DNA from: Lachnospiraceae bacterium UBA7784
Lineage (GTDB): Bacteria > Bacillota > Clostridia > Lachnospirales > Lachnospiraceae
Assembly (NCBI GenBank): GCA_002480925.1
Contig: DLDA01000010.1
Coordinates: 65,833 to 129,832, forward strand
DNA: 64,000 nucleotides
Direction of reading: 5' to 3'
Part shown: piece after piece, positions 24,531 through 33,258 of the stretch
How the letters are laid out: every line of letters starts with the position of its first letter
How positions within the stretch are numbered: the stretch's first letter is position 1
The notes under the pieces: model-generated
The model's database searches: none
Told to the model about the DNA's origin: nothing
Seen by the model: the letters and a program-made list of their open reading frames with translations, nothing else
Program-made: the position numbers and the translations under genes

Positions 24531-25229
24531 TTATATATTATAATAACGTGCTCCAAAAATTCCGGTGCCGACACGGACCATTGTGGCACCCTCCTCAATG
24601 GCTACCTCATAGTCATTAGTCATTCCCATGGACAGAACATCCATACTCACATTATCATATTTTTTGCCCGCTATGTCAACCGATTTATCCTTCAGAGTCC
24701 TGAAAACCTTCCTGTTATCCTCTGGATCCTCGACAAACGGTGCTATGGTCATAAGCCCCTTTACGGTTATGCCGTCAAGTGAAGCACATTCTGCGACCAG
24801 ATCCTCTGCCTCATCGAGCTTTACTCCGAATTTGCTTTCCTCGTCTGCCACATTGACCTCGATCAGGACAGGGATTATTACTCCGTGCTTCTTGGCCTGG
24901 ATATTGATCTCCTCAGCAAGTCTGAAGCTGTCTACAGAATGGATAAGGGCTACCTTTCCGGCAATATACTTTACCTTGTTTCTCTGCAGATGGCCTATCA
25001 TATGCCACTCAATGTCATCTGGCATCTTATCGATCTTTCCGGTAAGCTCCTGAACCTTATTCTCACCGAATATGCGGATCCCGTCATTATATGCTTCCAT
25101 CAGCATTTCTACAGGCTTTGTCTTGCTAACAGCAATAAGAGTCACCTCAGAGGCATCCCTCCCGGCGCGGTCGCAGGCAGCATGGATTCTTTCTTCCACA
25201 GCTTTTAGATTTTCAGTAACTATTCCCAT
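24531..25229 (-). CDS. ylmE: PLP-binding homeostasis protein YlmE/YggS
   Basis: A single-domain fold-III PLP protein that controls the free pool of pyridoxal phosphate. ATG 25229 is chosen because AAGGAG lies 8 bases before it; a GTG nine bases further up would abut that RBS. The 232-residue protein has the PLP lysine in LIAVSKTKP, the substrate-free pocket motif GENKVQEL and DVLSMGMTNDYEVAIEEGATMVRVG at the phosphate-binding end. Confidence 0.93.
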   Translation of the reverse strand: MGIVTENLKAVEERIHAACDRAGRDASEVTLIAVSKTKPVEMLMEAYNDGIRIFGENKVQELTGKIDKMPDDIEWHMIGHLQRNKVKYIAGKVALIHSVDSFRLAEEINIQAKKHGVIIPVLIEVNVADEESKFGVKLDEAEDLVAECASLDGITVKGLMTIAPFVEDPEDNRKVFRTLKDKSVDIAGKKYDNVSMDVLSMGMTNDYEVAIEEGATMVRVGTGIFGARYYNI

Positions 25230-25241
25230 CAGTATCACTCC

Positions 25242-26639
25242 TTAGTTGTCATTAAGCATCTGTCCGTCTTTCACACCCTTTGCCTTAAGAACCACCCTGT
25301 CGTAAAGTCTCAGCTGATTATTGTATACAGGCTCTATTATGCTGTACTGATTGTTTCTGTAAAGCAGGTTAACCTGAATGAGCTGTGTGTATCCCTTGTT
25401 TGCCAGATATACGCCATAGGTCTTCTTCACATCGCAGTCTGACAGGGACAGGCTCACTGAGGCCGAATCAGGCTTTAAGATGATGGTATCATTGTCTGCC
25501 TTACTGAAGCTTGCCCAGTAACTTCCATCGGCTGCCTTCTGGTATAGCCTGAATTTGCGAAAAAGGCTTTCGCTGCCATCCTTTGTATAAACACCAGGCT
25601 TCTTTGAAGATCCGCTTGTCGTAACATATTCCGATGGAATATGATATAGAATCTTCTTGACAAGTGAAGAATCCGGAACCTTAAGTCCCTTCACCTGATC
25701 AAGCATAAGACCAATATCTAAAAATCTGCTTTCAGCGAACCTGTCCATCGAATCATCAAGAGAAAGCACCAGATATTTCCTTCCCTGTCTTTCACTTATA
25801 GCTGCATTGGCCCAGGCTGTCGTATGATCCTTCTCAAAGCGGATCTCTATTACTGATTTATCCTTAAGACGCTCCGCCATCTTATCATTAAGCTGACATA
25901 CAAGCTGCCAGTTGTCATCGGTAACAAGACGAAAGGCCACATCTCCTGAGGAAAGCGACTGACCAGAGGAGAGCTGCTGAGTATTAAGACGCGAAGGATC
26001 AAAGCTGTCCGCACCTACCTGATCTGCGCTTATGCCGCTAAGATCGTCATACGAAAGGCATACAAGCCCCTCTGTAGGAGCCTTTATGGGTGTGAAATCG
26101 ACATCTGAGCCGGAATCCTTTTTTACCTCAGAAAGAGTGCTCTTTATCCGGTCTCCATTAGCAATATTCAAAATATCAGCACCTGATTGCAGGAGCTGGT
26201 AGGCCTCAGAAAAAGAATTCGGAGAATATCCCTTATTGAAATTAGATAAGAGCTCTACAAGTTGCTCCCTTTGTATATCTGAAAGCTCCTCTTTGCCTTC
26301 ATTCTGCTTCTTTAAGGTTGAAACAAAGGCTCCGGTCCTGTCGATACCTGACACCTGAGAATTTTTCGCGGCGACATTTCCCTGAGGGATCAGATATACC
26401 ACCTGACCCGATGAGTCAGTCTTTACAAGAGTCTCCTTCCTTATGGCTATGGCACGGAGATTGTCGTTCTCAACTATCTGACCCTGTCTGACCTCTGTAA
26501 CAGGTATATGATTCCCTGAGAAAAGTGAAACAACATGGAAGACAATATATATAAAAAAAAGAACCAGAATAATGAAGTCTATATGAATCCTTGGAATCTT
26601 TCCCGGAAACCTTGTGATCTTGTCATTATTTTCTCTCAA
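25242..26639 (-). CDS. HlyD-like membrane-anchored protein of the ylm cluster
   Basis: A 465-residue protein with one N-terminal membrane helix (residues ~20-42) and a large outer part. Just after the helix, VTEVRQGQIVENDNLRAIAIRKETLV resembles the barrel/lipoyl half of HlyD-type periplasmic adaptors, and similar beta-rich segments return at ~190-290. No partner ABC or RND pump is nearby. The start is TTG at 26639 with GGAGAG 6 bases upstream. Position at the head of the ylmE-sepF-ylmH genes suggests an envelope or division role. Function remains open. Confidence 0.65.
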   Translation of the reverse strand: MRENNDKITRFPGKIPRIHIDFIILVLFFIYIVFHVVSLFSGNHIPVTEVRQGQIVENDNLRAIAIRKETLVKTDSSGQVVYLIPQGNVAAKNSQVSGIDRTGAFVSTLKKQNEGKEELSDIQREQLVELLSNFNKGYSPNSFSEAYQLLQSGADILNIANGDRIKSTLSEVKKDSGSDVDFTPIKAPTEGLVCLSYDDLSGISADQVGADSFDPSRLNTQQLSSGQSLSSGDVAFRLVTDDNWQLVCQLNDKMAERLKDKSVIEIRFEKDHTTAWANAAISERQGRKYLVLSLDDSMDRFAESRFLDIGLMLDQVKGLKVPDSSLVKKILYHIPSEYVTTSGSSKKPGVYTKDGSESLFRKFRLYQKAADGSYWASFSKADNDTIILKPDSASVSLSLSDCDVKKTYGVYLANKGYTQLIQVNLLYRNNQYSIIEPVYNNQLRLYDRVVLKAKGVKDGQMLNDN

Positions 26640-26653
26640 TAGAATCTCTCCAT

Positions 26654-26694
26654 ATAAAAAAACTCATAATGCAGCAGGATAGCCGCATTATGAG
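26654..26694 (-). terminator. Intrinsic terminator of the infC-rpmI-rplT operon
   Basis: CTCATAATGC (26694-26685 on the minus strand) pairs perfectly with GCATTATGAG (26672-26663) and is followed by seven T. It sits 15 bases before the next gene. Confidence 0.93.
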
Positions 26695-26703
26695 ATCAAA
26701 GTC

Positions 26704-27060
26704 TTATGCTACCTTGCTCTTTGCAAGATCACAGAGCTTTGCAAAACCCTCTGCATCTGAAACAGCCATGTCAGAAAGCATCTTGCGGTTGATATCAACT
26801 CCTGCAAGCTTTAAGCCATGCATCAGAACGCTGTATGAAATACCGTTGATCCTTGCTGCTGCATTGATACGTGCGATCCAGAGCTGTCTGAACTGTCTCT
26901 TCTTCTGCTTTCTTCCTGCATAAGCAGTTGTAAGAGCTCTCATCACAGACTGCTTGGCCACACGATACTGCTTTGACCTTGCTCCTCTGTATCCCTTAGC
27001 TGCCTTTAAAACCTTGTTATGCTTTTTTCTGGCGTTTAATCCGCCCTTAACTCTTGCCAT
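26704..27060 (-). CDS. rplT: 50S ribosomal protein L20
   Basis: L20 is an early assembly protein of the large subunit and represses its own operon in several bacteria. The 118-residue protein is full length, with the basic N-terminal arm ([20 protein letters not shown]) and [20 protein letters not shown] in the globular half. It is the last gene of infC-rpmI-rplT. Confidence 0.98.
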   Translation of the reverse strand: MARVKGGLNARKKHNKVLKAAKGYRGARSKQYRVAKQSVMRALTTAYAGRKQKKRQFRQLWIARINAAARINGISYSVLMHGLKLAGVDINRKMLSDMAVSDAEGFAKLCDLAKSKVA

Positions 27061-27090
27061 TTATGTATTCCTCCTAACTACCACTCACCA

Positions 27091-27288
27091 TTAAAGATAT
27101 GGTAAGATCTTCTTCATGTTCTTCTCGTTTGTAGCATCTGTCATAGCTGCCTTACGAAGATTTCTCTTACGCTTGGTAGTCTTCTTTGTCAGGATATGGC
27201 TCTTGAAAGCCTTGTTTCTCTTCAGCTTACCTGTTCCTGTTGCTTTAAAGCGCTTTGCAGCTGCTCTTTTGGTCTTCATCTTTGGCAT
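27091..27288 (-). CDS. rpmI: 50S ribosomal protein L35
   Basis: A 65-residue, very basic protein with the family start [20 protein letters not shown] and [17 protein letters not shown]. It lies between infC and rplT, 17 bases after the infC stop, with an AAGGAGGA ribosome binding site. Confidence 0.97.
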   Translation of the reverse strand: MPKMKTKRAAAKRFKATGTGKLKRNKAFKSHILTKKTTKRKRNLRKAAMTDATNEKNMKKILPYL

Positions 27289-27304
27289 GACTTTTCTGTC
27301 CTCC

Positions 27305-27823
27305 TTATTTCTTGATTTCCTTTACCGGTGCAAGCACAAGGCTTACACTTCTGCCCTCCTGCTTGGAAGGCTTCTCCACTGTGGCTACATCCACGAGCTT
27401 TTCTGCTACATCATCAAGGATGTGGCGGGTCTCCTTTATATGAGCCATTTCACGTCCGCGAAAACGCAGAGTGAGCTTTACCTTATTGCCCTTTGCAAGG
27501 AATTTCCTGGCATTATTGAGCTTGGTATTCAGATCATTCTCATCGATATTTGGAGAAAAACGGATCTCCTTTATCTCGATAACCTTCTGCTTTTTCTTAG
27601 CTTCCTTCTCTTTTCTGGCGAGCTCATAGCGATACTTACCATAATCTATGATCTTGCACACTGGGGGGTGTGCATTAGGAGATACCATTACCAGATCAAG
27701 GTCTGCTTCTCTGGCTTTAAACTGAGCTTCCTTGGCACTCATTATGCCTATCTGTTCTCCGTGCTCTCCTATAAGCCTTACTTCTCTGGCCCGGATCTTT
27801 TCATTAATCAATAATTCGCTAAT
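27305..27823 (-). CDS. infC: Translation initiation factor IF-3 with AUU start
   Basis: IF-3 checks the start codon and keeps the subunits apart. The start is ATT at 27823-27821: GGAGGTG ends 4 bases before it, and translation from it gives [19 protein letters not shown], the normal IF-3 beginning. The next in-frame candidate, TTG at 27811, is 16 bases from the RBS and would lose four residues. AUU starts on infC allow autoregulation because IF-3 rejects non-standard codons. The 172-residue protein has both IF-3 domains (linker [10 protein letters not shown] near residue 80). Confidence 0.96.
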   Translation of the reverse strand: MSELLINEKIRAREVRLIGEHGEQIGIMSAKEAQFKAREADLDLVMVSPNAHPPVCKIIDYGKYRYELARKEKEAKKKQKVIEIKEIRFSPNIDENDLNTKLNNARKFLAKGNKVKLTLRFRGREMAHIKETRHILDDVAEKLVDVATVEKPSKQEGRSVSLVLAPVKEIKK

Positions 27824-28006
27824 GGTACACCTCCAGTTCGTTGAGCCCCTACGCAGCAGTCCTACCGCAGCGCATTACTCCGCAACACGTAAAAAAGTGG
27901 ATAGCACAGACTATCCACTTCAATACAATCATTCTGATCGATATGTAAACACTGATGCACACCAGCCGGGTGATCAGGTGAGAGGGGATACTCTGCTTTC
28001 ACAACG
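27824..28006 (-). ncRNA. infC operon leader with attenuator (L20-leader type)
   Basis: About 180 bases separate the promoter from infC. The leader contains a two-part hairpin (CTGAT..CACC/GGTG..ATCAG at 27977-27952), then an intrinsic terminator (27920-27890), then a GC-rich segment with GTTG and CAAC ends before the RBS. TATCC near 27990 could pair with GGATA of the terminator's first arm and act as an antiterminator. Firmicute infC leaders of this kind respond to L20. The match is by position and architecture, not by a covariance search. Confidence 0.6.
27890..27920 (-). terminator. Attenuator terminator in the infC leader
   Basis: AAGTGGATAG (27920-27911) pairs with CTATCCACTT (27904-27895) around a 6-base loop, followed by a T-run on the minus strand. 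It lies about 70 bases before the infC start, in the transcribed leader. Confidence 0.88.
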
Positions 28007-28012
28007 CTAGAT

Positions 28013-28041
28013 ATGATAACATAGATATCCTCTCATGTCAA
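28013..28041 (-). promoter_or_regulatory. infC operon promoter
   Basis: Minus-strand TTGACA (28041-28036) and TATCAT (28018-28013) are 17 bases apart; TGT directly before the -10 makes it an extended -10 as well. Confidence 0.75.
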
Positions 28042-28048
28042 GAGTTTT

Positions 28049-28249
28049 TTATAATCTGAGTATTCCCTCAAATACCTCACTTGCACTTCTGCTGTTAAGG
28101 AAGGACTGTGAATAGTCATGAAAAACAGGGGAAAATCCACTTCCATCCTCCTTCTTCGCACGCTTTTTGAAAAAGAAGGCTGTTTCTGATCCGTCTCCAT
28201 GACTGTCAGCAACAGGACTTATCCTTTCTACTCTGTATAAAGCTTCCAT
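28049..28249 (-). CDS. Small uncharacterised protein, 66 residues
   Basis: A short soluble protein that I do not recognise. Support for a real gene is strong on the expression side: AAAGGAGG lies 8 bases before the ATG at 28249, and a TTGCGG-17-TATAAT promoter sits about 50 bases upstream. The product is polar, with a basic FFFKKRAKKEDG stretch (residues ~25-36) and FHDYSQSFLNSRSASEVFEGIL at the end. It ends 8 bases before the -35 of the infC promoter. No homologous motif is visible. Confidence 0.55.
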   Translation of the reverse strand: MEALYRVERISPVADSHGDGSETAFFFKKRAKKEDGSGFSPVFHDYSQSFLNSRSASEVFEGILRL

Positions 28250-28300
28250 AATACCAGCCTCCTTTCAGGCGACCTATGCAAACTCCATAACCTTTATGTT

Positions 28301-28329
28301 ATTATAATACAAAGTACAGAAAACCGCAA
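28301..28329 (-). promoter_or_regulatory. Promoter of the 66-residue protein gene
   Basis: Minus-strand TTGCGG (28329-28324), 17-base spacer, TATAAT (28306-28301). It lies just after the ppk stop and separates the small gene from the ppx-ppk unit. Confidence 0.65.
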
Positions 28330-28350
28330 GAGTATTTATATATATTCAGA

Positions 28351-30525
28351 CTATTCAGCCTCTTCCGGAGGCTTGGCCGGAGTAAAAAGCCTTCCTTCGT
28401 AGTTTTCTCTATTTTTTCTGCTTTCGGCCTCTTCGGTTCTCTCTATTGCCTCCTGACAGAAGACCATCTGACTTCCGATACTCTTCTGTCCTCTCCTGTC
28501 CTTTCTCTCATAACTGCCATCAGGCTTAAGGAAATAAGCCTTCAGATTATCAGCCATTTCGACCTTAAGGATATGCCTGGCCTCTTCCCTGATATCAGCA
28601 TCCTCAACAGGAAAAACGACCTCCACACGACGGTCCAGGTTACGAGGCATCCAGTCAGCAGAGCCCATATAGACCTCCTCCTCTCCATCATTGTAGAAAT
28701 AGAAGATCCTGCTGTGCTCGAGGAAGGTGCCTACTATTGATTCGACAGTGATATTTTCACTGACCTTTGGGATTCCGGTACGCAGGCAGCAGATACCTCT
28801 TATTATGAGATGGATCTCTACTCCGGCATTGCTTGCCTCATAGAGCTTTGCGATCATTTTTTTATCGCAGAGCGAGTTCATCTTGGCTACTATCCTGGCC
28901 TTCTTTCCTGATCTGGCATGGCTTATTTCCCTGTCTATCAGACGGTAGAACCCGTTTCTAAGCCAGATAGGTGAAACTAATAGCCTGTTCCAGAATGCAG
29001 GCTCTGAATAGCCTGAAAGCATGTTGAAAAGAGCCGTAGCGTCCTCTCCGATAAGCTCTGAGCATGTAAGTATACCGCAGTCTGTATATATCTTTGCGGT
29101 CTTGTCGTTGTAGTTTCCTGTACCCAGATGGACATAACGCCTGATTCCGTCCTCCTCCTGTCTTACAACAAGAGCTATCTTGGAATGAGTCTTTAGGCCT
29201 ACCAGACCATAAAGGACATGGCAGCCTGCCTTTTCAAGCTTTTTAGCCCAGCCTATGTTATTTTCCTCATCGAAACGGGCCTTCAGCTCGACAAGGACTG
29301 TGACCTGCTTGCCGTTTTCAGCTGCCCTGGCAAGAGCAGCGATGATAGGAGAATTTCCTGATACCCTGTAGAGTGTCTGCTTTATGGCAAGGACCTGTGG
29401 ATCCTTAGATGCCTGCTTTATGAAATCTACTATGGTATCAAATGAGTCATAAGGATGCTGGAAAAAGAGGTCCTTTTTTCTGATCTCGGCAAAGAGATCG
29501 TGACAATCAGCTACTCTTGGATTCAGCTGAGGAGTAAAGGGCTCTTCTCTCAGGTCATCATAGCCCGGCAGTGAGGCAATCTTCATGCAGATAGTCAGAT
29601 CGAGAGGTCCGTTTATCATATAGACTGCATCATCGCTTACCTTGAGATTCTTCTTCAGGATATCAAGCAGCTTCTCATCTATTCCATCCTCGACATCAAG
29701 TCGGATAACCTCTCCCCATTCTCTCTTCTTTAGCTGCTTCTCCATCTCCTTCATCAGGTCTGCTGTCTCCTCCTCGTCAAGCTCGAAGTCAGCATTTCTC
29801 ATTATCCTGTAAGGATAGGTGCAGATGACCTTATAGTTAAGGAAAAGCTTGTCCATATTGCCCGCTATTATCTGTTCGAGCAGGATGAAATCCTGTTCCT
29901 TATTCTTCGATGAAGGAAGGGAAACAAGCCTTGGAAGTACCGATGGCACGGCAACAGTCGCAAACTGGACCTCACCTGGCTTGTCAAAATCCTTAAGAAG
30001 TCTTGAGCCCTTTTCTGGTGTAAGAAGAGCTGCCAGATTAAGGGTCTTGTTGGCTATATGAGGGAATGGCCTTGATGAATCGACGGCCATTGGAGTAAGG
30101 ACAGGGAATACATTATCCTTGAAATAGGCATCTGCATATTCCCTCTGCTCATCTGTCATGTCCTTGTAGCTATGAAGAATACAGATGGAATTCTTCTCAA
30201 GCTGTGACTTAAGTGACCTGTTCAGACAGCTGTACTGCCTGTCTATAAACTGATGGGTCTCCTTCCGTAAGGCATCAAGCTGCTCGCCTGCTGTCATACC
30301 GCATATATCACGCTTCTTATAGCCTGCGTGGACCATGTCTACAAGTGAGGCAAGCCTTACCATAAAAAACTCGTCCAGATTCGATGCTGTGATCGCCAAG
30401 AATTTGAATCTGTCCAGAAGTGGAAGCTTATTATCCTTTGCTTCATTTAATATCCTCTGGTTGAACTTCATCCAGGACAGTTCCCTGTTTTCATAATATT
30501 TCGGATCTGAAAAATCTATATCCAT
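28351..30525 (-). CDS. ppk: Polyphosphate kinase 1
   Basis: Ppk1 reversibly makes polyphosphate from ATP. The 724-residue protein has all four regions: the N domain (ENRELSWMKFNQRIL near residue 12), the head domain, and two phospholipase-D-like catalytic domains with the phosphorylated His in YVHLGTGNYND (near residue 464) and the second His in LEHSRIFYFYNDG (near 602). AGGAGGG precedes the ATG. It lies 10 bases after the ppx stop, so synthesis and breakdown of polyphosphate are encoded together. Confidence 0.96.
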   Translation of the reverse strand: MDIDFSDPKYYENRELSWMKFNQRILNEAKDNKLPLLDRFKFLAITASNLDEFFMVRLASLVDMVHAGYKKRDICGMTAGEQLDALRKETHQFIDRQYSCLNRSLKSQLEKNSICILHSYKDMTDEQREYADAYFKDNVFPVLTPMAVDSSRPFPHIANKTLNLAALLTPEKGSRLLKDFDKPGEVQFATVAVPSVLPRLVSLPSSKNKEQDFILLEQIIAGNMDKLFLNYKVICTYPYRIMRNADFELDEEETADLMKEMEKQLKKREWGEVIRLDVEDGIDEKLLDILKKNLKVSDDAVYMINGPLDLTICMKIASLPGYDDLREEPFTPQLNPRVADCHDLFAEIRKKDLFFQHPYDSFDTIVDFIKQASKDPQVLAIKQTLYRVSGNSPIIAALARAAENGKQVTVLVELKARFDEENNIGWAKKLEKAGCHVLYGLVGLKTHSKIALVVRQEEDGIRRYVHLGTGNYNDKTAKIYTDCGILTCSELIGEDATALFNMLSGYSEPAFWNRLLVSPIWLRNGFYRLIDREISHARSGKKARIVAKMNSLCDKKMIAKLYEASNAGVEIHLIIRGICCLRTGIPKVSENITVESIVGTFLEHSRIFYFYNDGEEEVYMGSADWMPRNLDRRVEVVFPVEDADIREEARHILKVEMADNLKAYFLKPDGSYERKDRRGQKSIGSQMVFCQEAIERTEEAESRKNRENYEGRLFTPAKPPEEAE

Positions 30526-30535
30526 TTTGCCCTCC

Positions 30536-32068
30536 TTAGAATTCCTTTTTGTCCTTTATTTCCGGTCTTATTCCAAATATATCAAAGAAGAACTGTCCCT
30601 TCTCACGGAAATATTCCTTTTCCAGATTCAGCGGCTGCTGTGAAGATACTGTTATATAAAGGGTATCATTTCTGAGTCTTATAGACATATCCTTGAACTT
30701 CTGCTTGTGACTTGAATCAAGAGCATTGCAGATACGAAGGATAGCTAAAAGCTTAAGGAAGATCACATAATCATCCTCAGAAAGGTCATCCTTTAAGTCC
30801 TTATAGGTGAAATGGCTCTTGTGGTTGTACTTTATCACAAGTGCTATAAGCTTTCTTTCAGCGTGTGTTATGCCAAGTATCTCTGATGACATAACTATGG
30901 TATATGAGCTTAGTGCTGCAGATGAAAGACTTATATACTTGCCGCAGTCATGCAGTATGGCAATGACTCTGGTAAGGATCCGGCATCGTCTTGGAAGCGC
31001 TGATCTCTTTGCGACAGCATCATAGATAGCTGTGCTGATCTTATCCATCATCTTTATATGTGGCTGATAGGATCCGAATCGCTCGGCTGTAAAGTATGCC
31101 GCACTTATTATATCCTTGTCAAAGTCATGAGAGCTCCTTAGTGTTCCGGTGTTATAGAGAGTATGGTAGATAATACCATCATGGATGGATATTCCCGGAC
31201 TTGAGATCTTCCTGCAGTCAGTCTGCATGATAAGAGCCTTATATACCAGAAGGAATGGCAGGACCATTCCATCAGGATCCTCTATTCCGAACTTTTCAAA
31301 GGTATTACGGAAAAAATTAAGCGATCCTATCTTGTTTAAAAAATCAACTGTATCCTTTTTTTCTATTGCCTTTTGAAGCTTACTGTTCTCGCTGAAAAGA
31401 GAAAGGACATTATTGAAGTTGTCGTTTAAAAGGATAAGATATTCAGGCTTCCTGTCCTTCAGATACATATTAAAGAATGTATCGGTTTCTTTGAGTATCA
31501 TCTCATAAACCTGTTCCCTTGCATCTGCCTTCTGGGCAAGGGAGATGAGATTTTCCCTTACAGAGGCTGCTCCAAAAAGGATATGCTGGGTTGTAAGGAG
31601 CTTTCCGTCGCGGAAGAGGGTAAGCTGGATGGAGGATCCTCCTATGTCGGCAAGGAGGGCTGAGCTTTCTGTCATCTTACTGAATTCGGGAAGAGCAGCC
31701 AGAGCCTCATAATTATAGAAACGCTGCTGTGAATTGGTAAGCAGCTTGACGAAAAGGCCGCATTTAAGTCTGATACGGTCTGATAATATCCAGAAATTCG
31801 CAGCCTTTCCAACCGCATATCCTACATATACCTGATAGAAATCTATCCTGTATTCCTCAAGCGCCTGCTTCATGTCCACAAGAGAATCAATGATACTATC
31901 CATAGTCTCGTGTGATATATTGCCACTGGTATAGATATCGTGTCCAACTGAAACAGGTTTCCTCAGATCATCGATTACCCTTAGTCCCTGATCCTTTTTT
32001 ACCTCATAGATACGAAGCGAGGTCTCATAGGTTCCTATATAAATAGATCCGTATGTTTTCACCCTCAT
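30536..32068 (-). CDS. ppx: Ppx/GppA phosphatase with HD-type C-terminal domain
   Basis: An exopolyphosphatase or pppGpp phosphatase of 510 residues. The actin-like ATPase fold carries the phosphate-binding ADIGGSSIQLTLF (residues ~139-151), and the C-terminal half is an HD-type domain with RVIAILHDCGKYI near residue 371. AAGAGG lies 10 bases before the ATG. Coupling with ppk favours an exopolyphosphatase role. Substrate preference between polyP and pppGpp is not decidable from sequence. Confidence 0.9.
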   Translation of the reverse strand: MRVKTYGSIYIGTYETSLRIYEVKKDQGLRVIDDLRKPVSVGHDIYTSGNISHETMDSIIDSLVDMKQALEEYRIDFYQVYVGYAVGKAANFWILSDRIRLKCGLFVKLLTNSQQRFYNYEALAALPEFSKMTESSALLADIGGSSIQLTLFRDGKLLTTQHILFGAASVRENLISLAQKADAREQVYEMILKETDTFFNMYLKDRKPEYLILLNDNFNNVLSLFSENSKLQKAIEKKDTVDFLNKIGSLNFFRNTFEKFGIEDPDGMVLPFLLVYKALIMQTDCRKISSPGISIHDGIIYHTLYNTGTLRSSHDFDKDIISAAYFTAERFGSYQPHIKMMDKISTAIYDAVAKRSALPRRCRILTRVIAILHDCGKYISLSSAALSSYTIVMSSEILGITHAERKLIALVIKYNHKSHFTYKDLKDDLSEDDYVIFLKLLAILRICNALDSSHKQKFKDMSIRLRNDTLYITVSSQQPLNLEKEYFREKGQFFFDIFGIRPEIKDKKEF

Positions 32069-32097
32069 AATTTATAACCTCTTTCAAATACTATTGT

Positions 32098-33231
32098 TTA
32101 ATAATTTCCCAGAATCTTCAGATCATCTGTCTCACAGGAAAGACCGACAAGGGCGTTAATGACTCCCTCGTCCAGGAGATTCCCTTCGAAATCAACAAAG
32201 AAACGGTATTCCCATGGGCGTCCCTTCAGAGGTCTTGATTCTATCCGGCTCATATTGATGCCGTTAAAGGCAAAATGAGTCAGAATCCCGTAAAGGCTTC
32301 CCTCCTGATTCGGCAGAGTAAAGCAGATCGAGATATTGCAGGCATCGCGTCTGAATATCTTCTTTGCTGAAACGATTATAAATCTAGTCTCGTTATCCTT
32401 CTCATCCTGAATGGAGCTTTTTATGACCTGAAGGTCATAAAGGCTTGCATTGATGCTTCCTGCTATCGCTGCTTCTGTAGGATCATTATCCTCCTTTACC
32501 TTCTGTGCAGCGAGGGCCGTGTTCTCGACCTGGGTCGTAACCACTCCGTCCATATCGCATCGAAGGAAGGAGGCGCACTGCATAAGGGCCTGGGGATGGG
32601 AATATACATGCTTTATCGACTCAAATGTAGCATCCTTTGTCCCTAAAAGAGCATGATCTATTTTAAGGATCTCTTCTCCAATTATAGCACAATCATATTC
32701 ACTTAGAAGATCAAGATTCTGACTTACCGTACCGGCTGTAGAATTCTCTATAGGAAGGACTGCGTAATCAGCCTTTTTTTCACGAAGAGCATCCATTGCA
32801 TCTCTCCAGGTAGCCACATGAAATGAGTCCACGTCCTTGCCGAAAAAATCATTGGTTGCAGCCTGACTGTATGCACCCTCTACGCCCTGATATACGACTC
32901 TTACTCCTGTCAGATTGAAGGATCCGACACAGGTGAAGCCTGTATCAGTCCGTATTCCTCTTTCAGCCAGCATCTGGTACTGCTTCTTGCGGCTTATAGA
33001 CATGATCAGAGAAAAGAATTCACGGATACCTACCTCCATGAATGAATCCTTTACTCCCTCAGTCAGATGGGCGATCTTGGCCTCTTCCCTGGCCTTGTCC
33101 ATGACAGGCCGGTTATGGGCTATCTTATATTCTGCCACATCGCATGAGTAAGCAAGCCTCTTCTTGAAAAGCGACAGCAGCTCGTTGTCAACATCGTCAA
33201 TATTTTGCCTTATTTGTGTTAAATCTTCCAT
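32098..33231 (-). CDS. pheA: Bifunctional chorismate mutase/prephenate dehydratase
   Basis: This enzyme makes phenylpyruvate from chorismate. The 377-residue protein has an AroQ chorismate mutase domain (residues ~1-85, with IDDVDNELLSLFKKRL), the dehydratase domain (YQGVEGAYSQAA near 115, IENSTAGTVSQN near 161, NETRFIIVS near 279) and an ACT domain with GSLYGILTHFAFNGINMSRI followed by ESRP, the phenylalanine-feedback site. AAAGGAAACAGG precedes the ATG. It lies downstream of polC. Confidence 0.95.
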   Translation of the reverse strand: MEDLTQIRQNIDDVDNELLSLFKKRLAYSCDVAEYKIAHNRPVMDKAREEAKIAHLTEGVKDSFMEVGIREFFSLIMSISRKKQYQMLAERGIRTDTGFTCVGSFNLTGVRVVYQGVEGAYSQAATNDFFGKDVDSFHVATWRDAMDALREKKADYAVLPIENSTAGTVSQNLDLLSEYDCAIIGEEILKIDHALLGTKDATFESIKHVYSHPQALMQCASFLRCDMDGVVTTQVENTALAAQKVKEDNDPTEAAIAGSINASLYDLQVIKSSIQDEKDNETRFIIVSAKKIFRRDACNISICFTLPNQEGSLYGILTHFAFNGINMSRIESRPLKGRPWEYRFFVDFEGNLLDEGVINALVGLSCETDDLKILGNY

Positions 33232-33258
33232 CCTGTTTCCTTTAAATCCATGTAAAAT

